Source of the DNA: Dirofilaria immitis | Lineage: Eukaryota > Nematoda > Chromadorea > Rhabditida > Onchocercidae | Assembly (NCBI GenBank): GCA_024305405.1 | Contig: JAKNDB010000054.1 | Coordinates: 496,001-560,000, forward strand | Length of the DNA: 64,000 nucleotides | Direction: 5' to 3' | Shown here: piece after piece, positions 44,036 through 60,806 of the stretch | How positions within the stretch are numbered: the first letter of the stretch is position 1 | Layout: each line of letters opens with the position of its first letter | Program-made: the position numbers and the translations under genes | Notes under the pieces: model-generated | What the model was told of the DNA's origin: nothing | What the model saw: only the letters and a program-made list of their open reading frames with translations | Database searches by the model: none

Positions 44036-44275
44036 TTATTAATAAATAAATCATCAATCGAAAGTTTTAATAAATGTTAGCTGATTGTATTCCTATTTAT
44101 TGATTTATATCAATCGATCAATGAAAGCTTTGTAAGTGTTAATTAATTGTATTCCCATTTATTGATTTTTCTTAATCGATCAATGAAAGCTTTAGTAATG
44201 TTAAATGATCGTATTACTTACTGATTTTTATCGATTGATAAATGGAAGATTTGAGTAGTACTAATTGATAATATT
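44036..44275. repeat. About 68-bp tandem repeat, three to four copies
   Basis: Copies share CATTTATTGATTT...TAATCGATCAATGAAAGCTTT.GTAA.TGTTAA.TGAT. The last copy is most diverged. Confidence 0.75.
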
Positions 44276-44589
44276 ATCAATATTCATTAAGGTATGAAAA
44301 AAACTTATTTATGCTTTCTTTTTCGTATATTTTTGAACGAAATAATCATTATAGTTCAATTAATCATAAAGATTATCATAATTTTGGAGGTGTATCGATT
44401 ATTTTACGCTTAAATATACGTGATGCCTTTCCATTTTGTCCTTTTCACAATTGACTGAGAAATACCGGGAGAAATCACCGGAAGTTTTTGTTAGAATCAA
44501 ATGAATGATGTGAATAATTCTGATATATCGGTATTCCAACATAATATCCTTTTATTATTACTCTAATTATTATAGTGCGGCAAGGTCGA

Positions 44590-44703
44590 ATGACGGATAT
44601 TGTCACAATATTATTCGCGGTATTGATTAATGACGATAATGATTGTCATAAACTTTATCCACGTGTCTTACGTAGATGCACACAGATGCTATATATGCTT
44701 TAA
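44590..44703 (+). CDS. Short ORF candidate in a GC-richer island
   Basis: ATG-started ORF of 37 codons (MTDIVTILFAVLINDDNDCH...), 14 nt after an acceptor-like TTATTATAG at 44575. Composition is closer to coding DNA than the flanks. On the opposite strand of the adjacent part of the island (about 44400-44530) another open frame exists, so the coding strand is unclear. No family recognised; it might be a terminal exon or conserved non-coding DNA. Confidence 0.2.
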   Translation: MTDIVTILFAVLINDDNDCHKLYPRVLRRCTQMLYML

Positions 44704-45024
44704 TTTAATGAATTTTGCATATTTTACCTTTTTATATTTTTGATAAGATAGAAAAGGTTATTATCAGTAATATTATGATTATAATAATCTTTCATTTCAC
44801 TGTAAAAATTTCATCGTAAATTCTAAAAAATTAAAAACAGACTCAATCATTATTATCATAATTATCAGTTTCTGATATCTGCATGTCTATGTCCAAAATT
44901 CTTTCATTCGCCTAAAAGAAATATTACAATAAAATGATTTTTACATGAATCGTTAGAGAAACTTCATTTTTAATGACAGTTGCTGTTGTTTGATTGATAT
45001 TGCATCTAACATTTTTCTTTCCCT

Positions 45025-45470
45025 TTTAATTTTTCTTCATTGATAGACAGATAAATAGATATTTGATATCAAAATTTGATATAAATTGGAATTAATTATT
45101 TGATATCAGAAATTGATATCAAATTGGAATCAATTAAATAATCGTTCATATCATTTGCGCCTAGGATAAGCTGTAATTTTTACTTCCTTTTGATTTCTCG
45201 TCTTCTATAGATAGATATTTGATGTGAGAATTTGATATAGATTGAAATCGATTATTTGATATCAGAATCTGATGTAAATTAGACTCAATTATTTGATATT
45301 AGAAATTGATATAAATTGAAATTAATTAAATAATCGTTTGACATAGCTATAATTTTTTGTTTCCCTTTCTATTTTTCCTTTTCTCTTCTTCAACAGGTCA
45401 TATTTGATATCGAAATTTATTACATTTGATATCAGTTATCATATAAATCAAATCAATTAAATAATCAATT
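45025..45470. repeat. Nested repeat: 36-bp units inside about 170-bp blocks
   Basis: Units such as TATTTGATATCAGAAATTGATATAAATTGGAATTAAT occur two or three times per block. Each block ends with CAATTAAATAATCG and a pyrimidine-rich spacer (CTTTTGATTTCTCGTCTTC-like). Three blocks are visible. Confidence 0.75.
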
Positions 45471-46176
45471 TATTTCAATTAATGGATTGAAATATTACTG
45501 ATAATTTTAGGTTAACTTTTATATCATCAATAAGTTTGGGGTATAATTTAATAATATTTGCTGGAGCAAAATCAATATCGATAAAAATGTGAAATGTTAA
45601 TGGGAGAGGAATAGAATAGAAAGCATTCCTATGTTATCTATTCCTTCGTATCGTTTGGTGTCATTTTTTATTGATAGCTTTTCTTTCTTAATTCTTAGAA
45701 TGCCGTAATGTCGTCGTCTATTCAAATCGAGATTCATTTATTTGATATGTAAAAATTTGCATCATCTAATTCATTATCGATTGATTGATTGATTGATTGA
45801 TTGATTGCTTATATATCATTCAGTTGAATCAATAATAAATATGCTTCTTTTCTATTTTGTGAAATAATTCGTTATCGTTATTACCGTTATTATTATCGTT
45901 ATTATTATTATTATTATTATTATTATCACTGTAAAAAAAGAAAAGAAAAGAAAATAAGTCAATTGACGGATGGATGTTTGCAGAAAGAAAAATATTATTA
46001 TTATTAAAATAAGCGATAACAATATCAACAACGACAACGATAACGACAACGAAAACGATAACAACAGCAATAGCAACAATAACAGCAATAATAACAACAC
46101 AGATATTTGTTTAAATAAGCACTGACAAAAAGAAAATAGGATAAAATTAGAGGTGCTAAATGATAATCAAGTTGTA

Positions 46177-49100
46177 ATGTCATCAACAACTTCTTCCTCC
46201 TTCTCTTCATCATCCAATAATACTGAACAACAATCACAACAACAACAATCACAACAACGACAATCAGAACAACAACAACAACAACAACAACAACAGCAAC
46301 AACAACAACAGCAACAAGAAATGCCCCAACCTGTTCAAAATCAAATAATTGAAGAAAAAAATAAATCGAACGATGATCAAATCATTAAACCATCATTACC
46401 ATCCGTTGGAGCCGAAGAGAGTGTACCCGTTGTTCGAATGAGGAATAGACCACTTGCTCAAATTCAACAACAGGTATGTGGTAGTGGTAGTAGATATTCA
46501 TTCTTGTAGCATTTAAATATGACTAAAATAAACCTAGCATAATTATATAGCCTGAAACATTAAACAAGGCTGGAAGGTGAAATATTGATTAAATAAAGTT
46601 TAGGAAAATATTAAATAATTAATTTTCCAAGCATTAAGTAATTATACAACTATCAAAATAAGTTAATTCATTATGGATAAGTCTCGAATTTTATTCTCGA
46701 CAAATGGAAGGCCTAAAATATATTCGAATAACAAGATATTTCTAAGATATATAGAGTATAATAAAGTATAATAGAAAAGAATATTACTGCTTGCTTTAAA
46801 TTTATAAATTGGAATTTTAAATTAAAACTTAAATTATAAGTTTGATTTTTTATGCCTTACTTTTTTTTCCTAAATAAATTCTTTAAAATAATTTAAATAA
46901 ACATAACGATTGGTTGGAATACTTTTTATTTATCAAATTTTGGATTTAAAAGTAAGAATTACTTCGGCATTTTTTCCTTTTTTATTGATTTTTATTTTAG
47001 CAATTTAGATTTTAGACAGCCTATTTAAACTTACGAACAATTTTGGAAAATTATTCGATGCTAGATTTCAATATTGCTAAAATAATCCAATAAGTATGCA
47101 TTGGCTCATTTTATTTTATTGTGGCCAATAAATAAATCCAAGGCACAAATATTTTAAGTAATCTTCCATCCTTGAATATATTACAACTTTTCTTGAATAA
47201 TTTGCGTTAGTTATAATTCCAGACTACCTACACTAATTAATTCAGCATTAGTTGAATTTCCATTTTAACTATGTAACTTTATAAATGCTTTAAATCCAAT
47301 CATTCAATTTTTGGACTTTAATTCTAAAATATTTCAGGCAACAACAAACGGTATTACAACAGAAATGAATGGAAATAATAAAAATAGTTCACTTACGGCA
47401 CTACAACGTGGTCTTGAAGTACTCAATGAAATTTCACCTGAAGATGACGGGAATGAAGGTAAAATTTCATTTCTTTTTTAAATTTAAATATTTATATTAA
47501 AATAATATAAATATATTAATTTATGTATTTTAAATAAAATTAAAATTATCGCTTATTCTATCAGAGAAAATTTAAATGAAAAAGAAAAAGAAAAGAAAGT
47601 CAAAATTCTCGTCGAAAGATATTTGCATAATATATTCGAGACAGACAAAAAAAAATTACGATCTTTCCTTTCTTTTCTTTTTTTTGCATTTTTAACTATC
47701 TTTGTTTACAACAGAATAAATTGTTTAAAATAAAGCCTATACTATCTATGACCTTTTTTTCTTCCTTTTTTACTTGCCCAAACAAAGGTTCAAAGTTATA
47801 AATATGCATATGTGAATTGCTTCTTATATAAATATAAGAAAACTCTTTTTCAAAGCGATTTTTTTGTTTTCCTTTATCGCACTTTTAGTATATTATGGTA
47901 AGATTGAATGAGTGAATTTGCAATGCAAAAAGCGAATTTTTTAATTTTGCTTTATCGCAACTTTGAATTTGTAATATTAGTATGTTAGACATATTCATTT
48001 AAGAGATTCGAAGATTGGATTCACAATTGGATCATTTGAATCATTACATGGATAAAGTTGAAGAAAGGATTAGAGCACATAATGAAAAATTGATGACAAC
48101 TTTGAAACATCAGAAGGAAGAACGTGAGAAAAGACGTCGCTCATTTCATGAAGTAATATATATTTGTTATTATTTATATTTTAAAATAATAAAAGTTATA
48201 AATAGAAATATCGTTGATGAAAATTGATATATCAATAAAGTATTAGGATTATTTATGTTGATGGCCTATAAGATTAAGTTCAAAATATTCATTAAACTTG
48301 GCTTAGGATATAATAATTAATTATAATTTTAAATTACCGTATTTCCAATACAATGAATATATATTTTGCCAAATTTTTCCATCTTCTAATTTAATTGTGA
48401 TTTCTATTTATTAAAATAATTACTTCTTTTTGCTTTCAAAAGGATTAAAATAGAAGAAGCCCTTTTATATTTATTTTTCAATTTCGTCTGTTTTCCAATA
48501 TTTCTTTTCCTTGGCCATATTTCTTATAAATATTGCTAGAAAATCAAACTTCTTGTCTAAATTTCTCATAAATATTTCTAGAAAATCAAACTTCTTGTCT
48601 AAATTTCTCATAAATATTTCTAGAAAATCAAACTTCTTGTCTAAATTTCTCATAAATATTTCTAGAAAATCAAACTTCTTGTCTAAATTTCTCATAAATA
48701 TTTCTAGAAAATCAAACTTCTTGGCTAAATTTCACATAAATAGTGCTAGAAAATCAAACTTCTTGTCTAAATTTCTCATAAATAGTGCTAGAAAATTAAA
48801 CTTCTTGGCTAAATTTCTCATAAATACTGCTAGAAAATCAAACTTCTTGTCTAAATTTCTCATAAATAGTGCTAGAAAATTAAACTTCTTGTCTAAATTT
48901 CTCATAAATAGTGCTAGAAAATCAAACTATCTCATGTAAATTCCTTAAATTTAAATCTTATTTAATATGGCCTATAATAAGTTTCATAATTTCAATTTCA
49001 TTTTCTATTTTATTAATTAATTAGTATTTAATAAACAATTAATTAATATTTAATATACAACAAAAATGATATGAATATTTCTTCGATCGATTAAGAATTT

Positions 49101-52048
49101 TATTTACCATAAAGTTTATTGATGTAAATAAAAAAATTAACCATTTTTATTAAATTGATGGTTGAATTAAAAGTTTTGAATTCAATTTCATTTTTTAAAT
49201 TCCAATATTATCATTTCATATCAATTTCATTTCATGTATTTGATGATAGAAATTTTCTATCTATGCTATTGCTAGCATGATTGTAAATAATTTTAAAAAA
49301 ATTTAATTCTAAAACTTATATTACCACTTGAAAATAAATCAATTTCGATAGACTTAAAATCCAATTTCCTTTTATTTCAAAAAAAAAATCAATAACCAGT
49401 AATTTATCATTTTGTCAGTATTTTAGATCCTTTTTTTCCTTATTAAAAATTGCTTTCAATAAAATTACGATAGCATATTACTTCAAATTTATTATTTATT
49501 TCAAATTATGCAAATTTTTTTTTGTATTTAATTTGAATTGAAAATATCGGCTCGATGAGATAGATAATCTATTTGTTGGAATAAAATTAAATAATCCATT
49601 TGATAGACATACAATAAATTTTATTTATTCAATATCAATTCATTCTTTCTTTTAATGTACAAAAATTGAGGGATAAAAGAAAATGATAAAAATATTGGGG
49701 AATAGAGAGAAATAGAGAGGGAGAAGATTGGGTCGTATTATTTTTAATTCATTCAAATATTTATTTCTAAAATTATTTCAAATATAATTTTAAAAATATC
49801 ATAAATAAGCAGATTATATAACATTTGGGAAAAAGAAGTTTTGCAAAATTCTTATTTAATTTACTGATATTCTCGATGAAATTGGAATAATCGAGATTTT
49901 GAATTTTCTCGAAAGGTCTCTCTCTTTTGTAACACTCAATTGCTTGCTTTTTTACGTATTTGAAAAAATTTTATAAAAACAATTTTTGCATATTTTTAAT
50001 TTCCTTTTTTTTGTTTACTAAATTTAAAATAAAAATAATTGTAATATTAAATGAAACAGTACTTCTTAGCTAATTTCGGTAGAAACTTTGATCGAAAGAT
50101 CAAAATTTATTCGATCAGAAAAGAGCGATAATGATTGTTCAATGTATCATGTACTAAAGAATTTTGTTCGTGAAATCAATGAATCAGTCAACTTTTAACC
50201 CTTCATTTTATTTCAATGAAATAAATGTCAATGTTTTGCTAATCATAGCATAAAGGTTAAAGGGTGACTGATCGTTGATTTATCAAATAAAAGCGATTAA
50301 TTTTTTATCATTTTTTTCTCATATCTTTTAAATTTTATAAAATATAACAAATTTCTTCAAAAATAAAATTTTTGTTCGAATTTTTAAATAAAACTTATTT
50401 GATGCAATTCCCGAAATATTATATTTATGAGGAATTCAGATTTTTATACTTCACTCCTCAGATTTAGAATTAATAATTATAGCCTTAACAAAATGAGCCA
50501 AAATTATAAATGACGATATGAGAATTCAAGACTAATTTCCGAATATCCGATTCTTAAGGAATCTTAGTCGAGACATTCAAAAAAATGAATGGCAATTTTT
50601 ATTCTTTTGACCTGTAATAATTCTAATTTTTAGCAACTTATAAATTTGATTGATAAATCATAATGTAACTTGAAGTTGCTTTATAATTCAATTTTCTTAG
50701 ACTAATTTCAATAGTTTTATAGGTAACCTGATATTAGGATTACTTCAGGGAACATTCAAGAATCTACTTGTTTCACATTTCTAATTCCATTATTAGTCAG
50801 AATTATAAATTAGCTCAATATTATCGTTCCACATATATATATATATATATATTGATAATTCTATATCTATTTATTTATTCTGAAATTTACTGAAAAATCT
50901 GAAAATATGGCAGTTTATTCAAAATTTGTTTATTTTGAATGTTTTGCAGAAATTTAAATTAGGAATTGTCAATTAAAATGGGATTGTTATCTATTACTAA
51001 TTTCGACAAAAAATAAGATTTTTTGAAATGTTCATTTTTCTTAGAAATATTCTTCCAAAGCATTCTTAGAAAGATTTTTACATCTGACAAGAATTTTATG
51101 CTCCATAAATTAGTTACAATCCCGTATTTATCTGAAAATTGATCTTTTTCGTTCATATTGCTATTTTATTCAATTCCCGAGAAATTATATTTTACAATAG
51201 AATATAAGTAAATCAGGAATCATTCATTTCAAAATAAATTTAATTTTAGAAAATTTATAAAATAAACGATATCAGATTGTCTTCTTATCTGAAGGATAAA
51301 TATTTTTTAACTGATAAATCATATGCATTAATTAGGAAATTCAAATTTTATTATTTTTAAAAAGTTTAAATTTACAACAAATGTCTTATGAAGCAAATGA
51401 TTAAGTGAAAAAAATTTTTTTTTTAAATTAAGATTTCCAATTTGTTAAAAAAATTCATGCATTTCTATTTTTATCATATTATTTCATCTGTTAAAGATGA
51501 TTACACATGATAATTTAAAATATATGCATGCCATTTCTTATTTTAGTTTAATCTATCATCATCTTTTTTTTTAAACTCATAGAAGAAAAAAACAAATTTT
51601 CAATGATAGAATCATACAACTAAAGATTCTGATTGACTATTTAAAAGATTCAACGAATATTCGTCTATCGATTGTTATAATATCTTGCTCATTTTTTTAT
51701 AGGGTTGTCAATTTTTCAATTTGTTTCAATGAAATCACTATAACGAACTGGAATTTTTAGAATCTCAATACTTTCATTCTATGTCGAGCTAGGATTTTTA
51801 GAATCTCAATTATTTCGTTATATACTGAGCCGGAATTCTAGAATCTGAATCTCAATAGTTTCAGAATTAAAAGGATAAAAATTTGTATAAAATAATTTTT
51901 TCAGCGTATCGCATTAAATCAGCAAGAAGATGATGATTTCCAACGACAAATTTCAACTCTTCTAAGTCGTGTTGATATATCGAAGAATCGTGCATCAATG
52001 TACGACATTATTAGCCAGATGGAAATTCCAAAAACTAATGGGCAATAA
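46177..52048 (+). CDS. Poly-Q coiled-coil protein, BBLN/UPF0184-like
   Basis: Complete four-exon gene: 46177-46473, 47338-47458, 48004-48152, 51905-52048; phases agree, product 236 residues. The N-terminus is Ser-rich then about 33 mostly Gln residues from a CAA run (46213-46318). A disordered middle follows. Residues about 140-215 form a charged coiled coil, LDSQLDHLNHYMDKVEERIR then KEEREKRRRSFHERIALN. The spacing of Leu, Asp, Asn and Glu resembles the small BBLN (bublin, C9orf16) coiled-coil proteins, which in worms organise intermediate filaments; this is a by-eye match only. I chose the ATG at 46177 because the frame upstream begins with a GTG, not an ATG. The gene is convergent with ELP3. 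Confidence 0.7.
48153..51904 (+). other. Long last intron of the coiled-coil gene
   Basis: A 3.75-kb intron (GAA|GTAATA ... TTTTCAG|CGT) holding the 42-bp minisatellite and otherwise AT-rich sequence, including a TA run near 50840. No nested gene seen. Confidence 0.6.
48517..48934. repeat. 42-bp minisatellite, ten copies
   Basis: Unit AAATTTCTCATAAATATTTCTAGAAAATCAAACTTCTTGTCT. The left copies are nearly identical; the right copies alternate two variants (AGTGCTAG, TTAAACTTCTTGGCT). The period is a multiple of three, so both strands show repeat frames that are not genes. Confidence 0.95.
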
Positions 52049-54799
52049 TTTTTTGGAATGTTTGCTACGATTTATCACCTTGTCAAGGTGATAAAAATTT
52101 TAATCTGAAAAGGTGTTCTATTATTTTATAACATTTTTTAAAATTTACACATTTCTATTCAACAGTTTTATATTTTATTTAGAAAAAAAAACTAACAACT
52201 CTTCTTGTGTGACATTATTTTTATAGTTGTAGCTTTTTTATGTAAAGTTAATGAAATTTTAACAAATTATGCAAAATCTTTCATAGGAAAAAGCTGAACT
52301 TTAACCTTTTAAATGCTATTGAATTTTACTATTATATCATTTTTTCTTTTTCTCTGAGCTTATTGATTAAAAAATTTTGAATTACATTTATTTAATTTAA
52401 ATAATTTTTCAATTTTCAATAATTTAGAACATATCGATCGATCGAATAATCTAAAAAATATTTATTCGAATATTTTTGTGATTATTATATTATATTATAA
52501 TTTATAAAAATAGTACTGAGAGAGCTTTTCTTTTTTCTTTTTCTTTCTCTTTCCCTTTTTCTCAGCAAGGTATTTTAAAGCTATTATAAAAACTTTTTTT
52601 CATATTTGTAATAATAGCAAAATATTATATGGAACATTTAATATAAGCAAACTATTTTTATTTTTTAGATTATGGCATTTTTTTTAAATGATATGATAAA
52701 ATTATTGCTGATAAGTTTAATCAAAGATTATTATAAAATAGGAATAAATAAATTATCATAATATTATTTAAAAAAAAAAAACATAGAAATATTGATTTTT
52801 AAAATTATTACTTTTACATATATTTTGCACATTTCTTTCTATCATCGCATTTTACTGTCAAAGTTAATTAATTTTTAAATTCTTTTCTTTTAAATTAATT
52901 TACATATAATTATTGTAATTGAATAATAACTATTATTAATATTTTTTTGCTAAAAATATTTAAATATTGAATTATGCCTTGAATAATCAATAAATAATTT
53001 ACTAAATGGATTTCTTCTTTTTTTTTCCTTTTCCTTTTCACTTATTAAAAGCTATAAAAAGTTTTAAAATTAATATCATTACCATCTAAACTGTGGGAAA
53101 AAAGATAATCATTGCATCTTATCATCATTCTTATCAAACTTTTTAGTACAACAATTTTGATTTTATTTCAATAATGAATCTTATCGTAAAAGTTACGTTA
53201 TAAGATATAGTATCATCGTCGGATAATTCTTTTAATTAATTATTGATAATGTTTTTTTACGCTCATTCATGTCAGTTATCTTTTTGCAACCTTATCAATA
53301 TAATATATAATAATATAATTGAGAAATAAAACATAGATGAAATTATATTGTAAAGATGGATAAAAGATTTGCGAAATAATTGAATATGTGTATTATTATC
53401 ATCTATTAGATATCCGACAGCAAATCTTTTTAAATGATAAATTATCATATTGTGTTATTAATATAATCGACATTATTAACTCGATACGAGATGAAATCGA
53501 TAAACAAAATAAATAGGCGAAGTGATAATTATTGGGTTGAGAGTTAGCAATTGACATTAAATAGGTGATAATTAGCAGATAATAGTTAATGAATGACAAT
53601 TATCGGATGATGATTTGCGATTGGAACAAGAAGAGTGAATTGATCGAGATGGCAAATATTAGAATCACTGTTATGGTTTGGAGCTATATCTAAAAAATGA
53701 TATATCATTTATAATCGAAATGTTATCAATGATAAAGAATTAATTTGCTCTAAATTATTTTGAAAATATTACTAATTAGAGATTTCATGAATAGATCATA
53801 ATCATCATCTTCGTCTATAATTATTTCATATGAAAATAAAAAATTATATTTAAATTCTCGGAGTATTCATTCATATCAGTGCTATCGTTATCACTAACAT
53901 TATTTATAAACATAAATTAATTTGGATAATCCCGAAAAAAATGTAAGAGATTAATTGGCATATAATTCCATTTGAAAATATATAATTCAATTATGATAAG
54001 TTATCTTTTTTATTTTACGACCTCTCATGCTGTATGCATTTTTCATGCTAAATTAACTTCTGATCTATATCATTGTAATGGTTGAACAATCTATATGATC
54101 CGCTTATTTCTCGAAGATAGGAAATCACTTTTTTTAGCATAATTTCCTCAACTCCATCACTTATCGTATAGCTATAATCTTCATGCCTGACCATATGACT
54201 TCGAATTTAAATTTTGAAGCAATTTCAGGATACTTAAGAGTTAAAGCAATACTATCGTAAATATGATTTTCCACCCAAAAATTCAAGCTTTTTTTATAAT
54301 CGCTTGAACTTAAATATTAACCCAAATTTTCTGATCTTAAAGTAACCCGAATTTTCTAACTTCAATTGAGTCTCCAAGTTTCTGATTTTCAAATTCTAGA
54401 TTTTTTATCAACAAATAAAAAATTTGAGAGGCGACATATTATAACATACAATTGATAAACTTCAGCAAACAAATCACCGAATCTTAAGTATCACTGAAAA
54501 CCCAAAATAATAAAACAGCAAATTTTGGCCAGAAAATTTCGTTTAACAAAGCAAATAACAAAACAGTAGTACGAATCAAAGAATATGACATCAGCAGAAA
54601 TTAAAGTAATTGTTAAAATAACGGGATGCATTAATTAATGCATATTTAGAAAGCGAATTTGTAATTTTTTAGAAGTTTGAGAAGAAAAAAACATAAAAAG
54701 AAAACATTAGGAAGTCAGAAAAATCATTAAAAATTTATTCATAAGCATAAATTTGTTGATATTTACAATATTTAGATCAAAAACTCCAGAAAGTAAAGA
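52049..54799. other. Convergent intergenic region
   Basis: Lies between the 3' ends of the coiled-coil gene and ELP3. It should contain both 3' UTRs. I see no exon. Sequence from about 53400 on is slightly less AT-rich. Confidence 0.5.
54734..54739 (-). terminator. Poly(A) signal AATAAA of ELP3
   Basis: A perfect AATAAA on the minus strand 61 nt after the ELP3 stop codon. Confidence 0.6.
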
Positions 54800-60321
<5,522 letters not shown>

Positions 60322-60806
60322 TTTGGACTGCTCGAAAAAATTCTGCTTCCTGAGATTCAACAGACTAAAACTTCATAATTAATAAAAAGCTTATAAGAGA
60401 GTAACTATCAACATAATCTAACAGAGAATATCCCAAAGACTGGAAAATCTGCTATTAAGCAACGTGCAATAAGAACGTAACATATCAAAAAATTTATCAA
60501 AACATAAAATTCATAGCAGAATTATTCACAAATACGTTTTTTATAGCACTGAATGCAATCCTGCGACGACAAGCATTATATACAGAGATCTCTAAAGATA
60601 ATAATAACTTCCTCAGACTAATATTTTCAAAAATAACACAAGAATATTCAACTTTTATCACTCGAGTTTTTTTCAGATTTAAATTTCAAAAATCTACTGA
60701 GAAAAACCACATACTGTGATGAGGATTAAAACACAGTTGAATAAAGCATGCGAAAAATAAGATTCAAATTATTCCATAGATACATCAAGAGGTGATGTTA
60801 AAAGCT
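60322..60806. other. Intergenic gap between polymerase and ELP3 genes
   Basis: A gap of about 485 bp between two same-strand genes: the stop of the upstream gene at 60807 and the ATG of ELP3 at 60321. Short enough for a shared transcript or a compact promoter. No clear motif seen. Confidence 0.5.

Larger units (their letters stand above)
42112..46176. other. Gene-poor stretch before the coiled-coil gene
   Basis: AT-rich sequence with repeats at 44036-44275 and 45025-45470, and (ATT)n/(ACAACG)n-like runs at 45870-46110. A GC-richer island at 44380-44710 has open frames on both strands but no clear gene. Confidence 0.5.

Noticed and set aside
45852..46252. Minus-strand Leu/Ser- and Cys/Tyr-rich frames opposite the poly-Q exon
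   Set aside because: They are the reverse strand of ATT and CAA/ACG microsatellites; the plus strand has the spliced gene.
48471..48939. Repeat proteins of about 140 (plus) and 75 (minus) residues
   Set aside because: Shadows of the 42-bp minisatellite within an intron of the coiled-coil gene.
50170..50275. Possible inverted repeat (GTCAACTTTTAACCCTT versus AAGGTTAAAGGGTGAC)
   Set aside because: Pairing is imperfect with shifted runs and lies in a long AT-rich intron; not strong enough to report as a structure.
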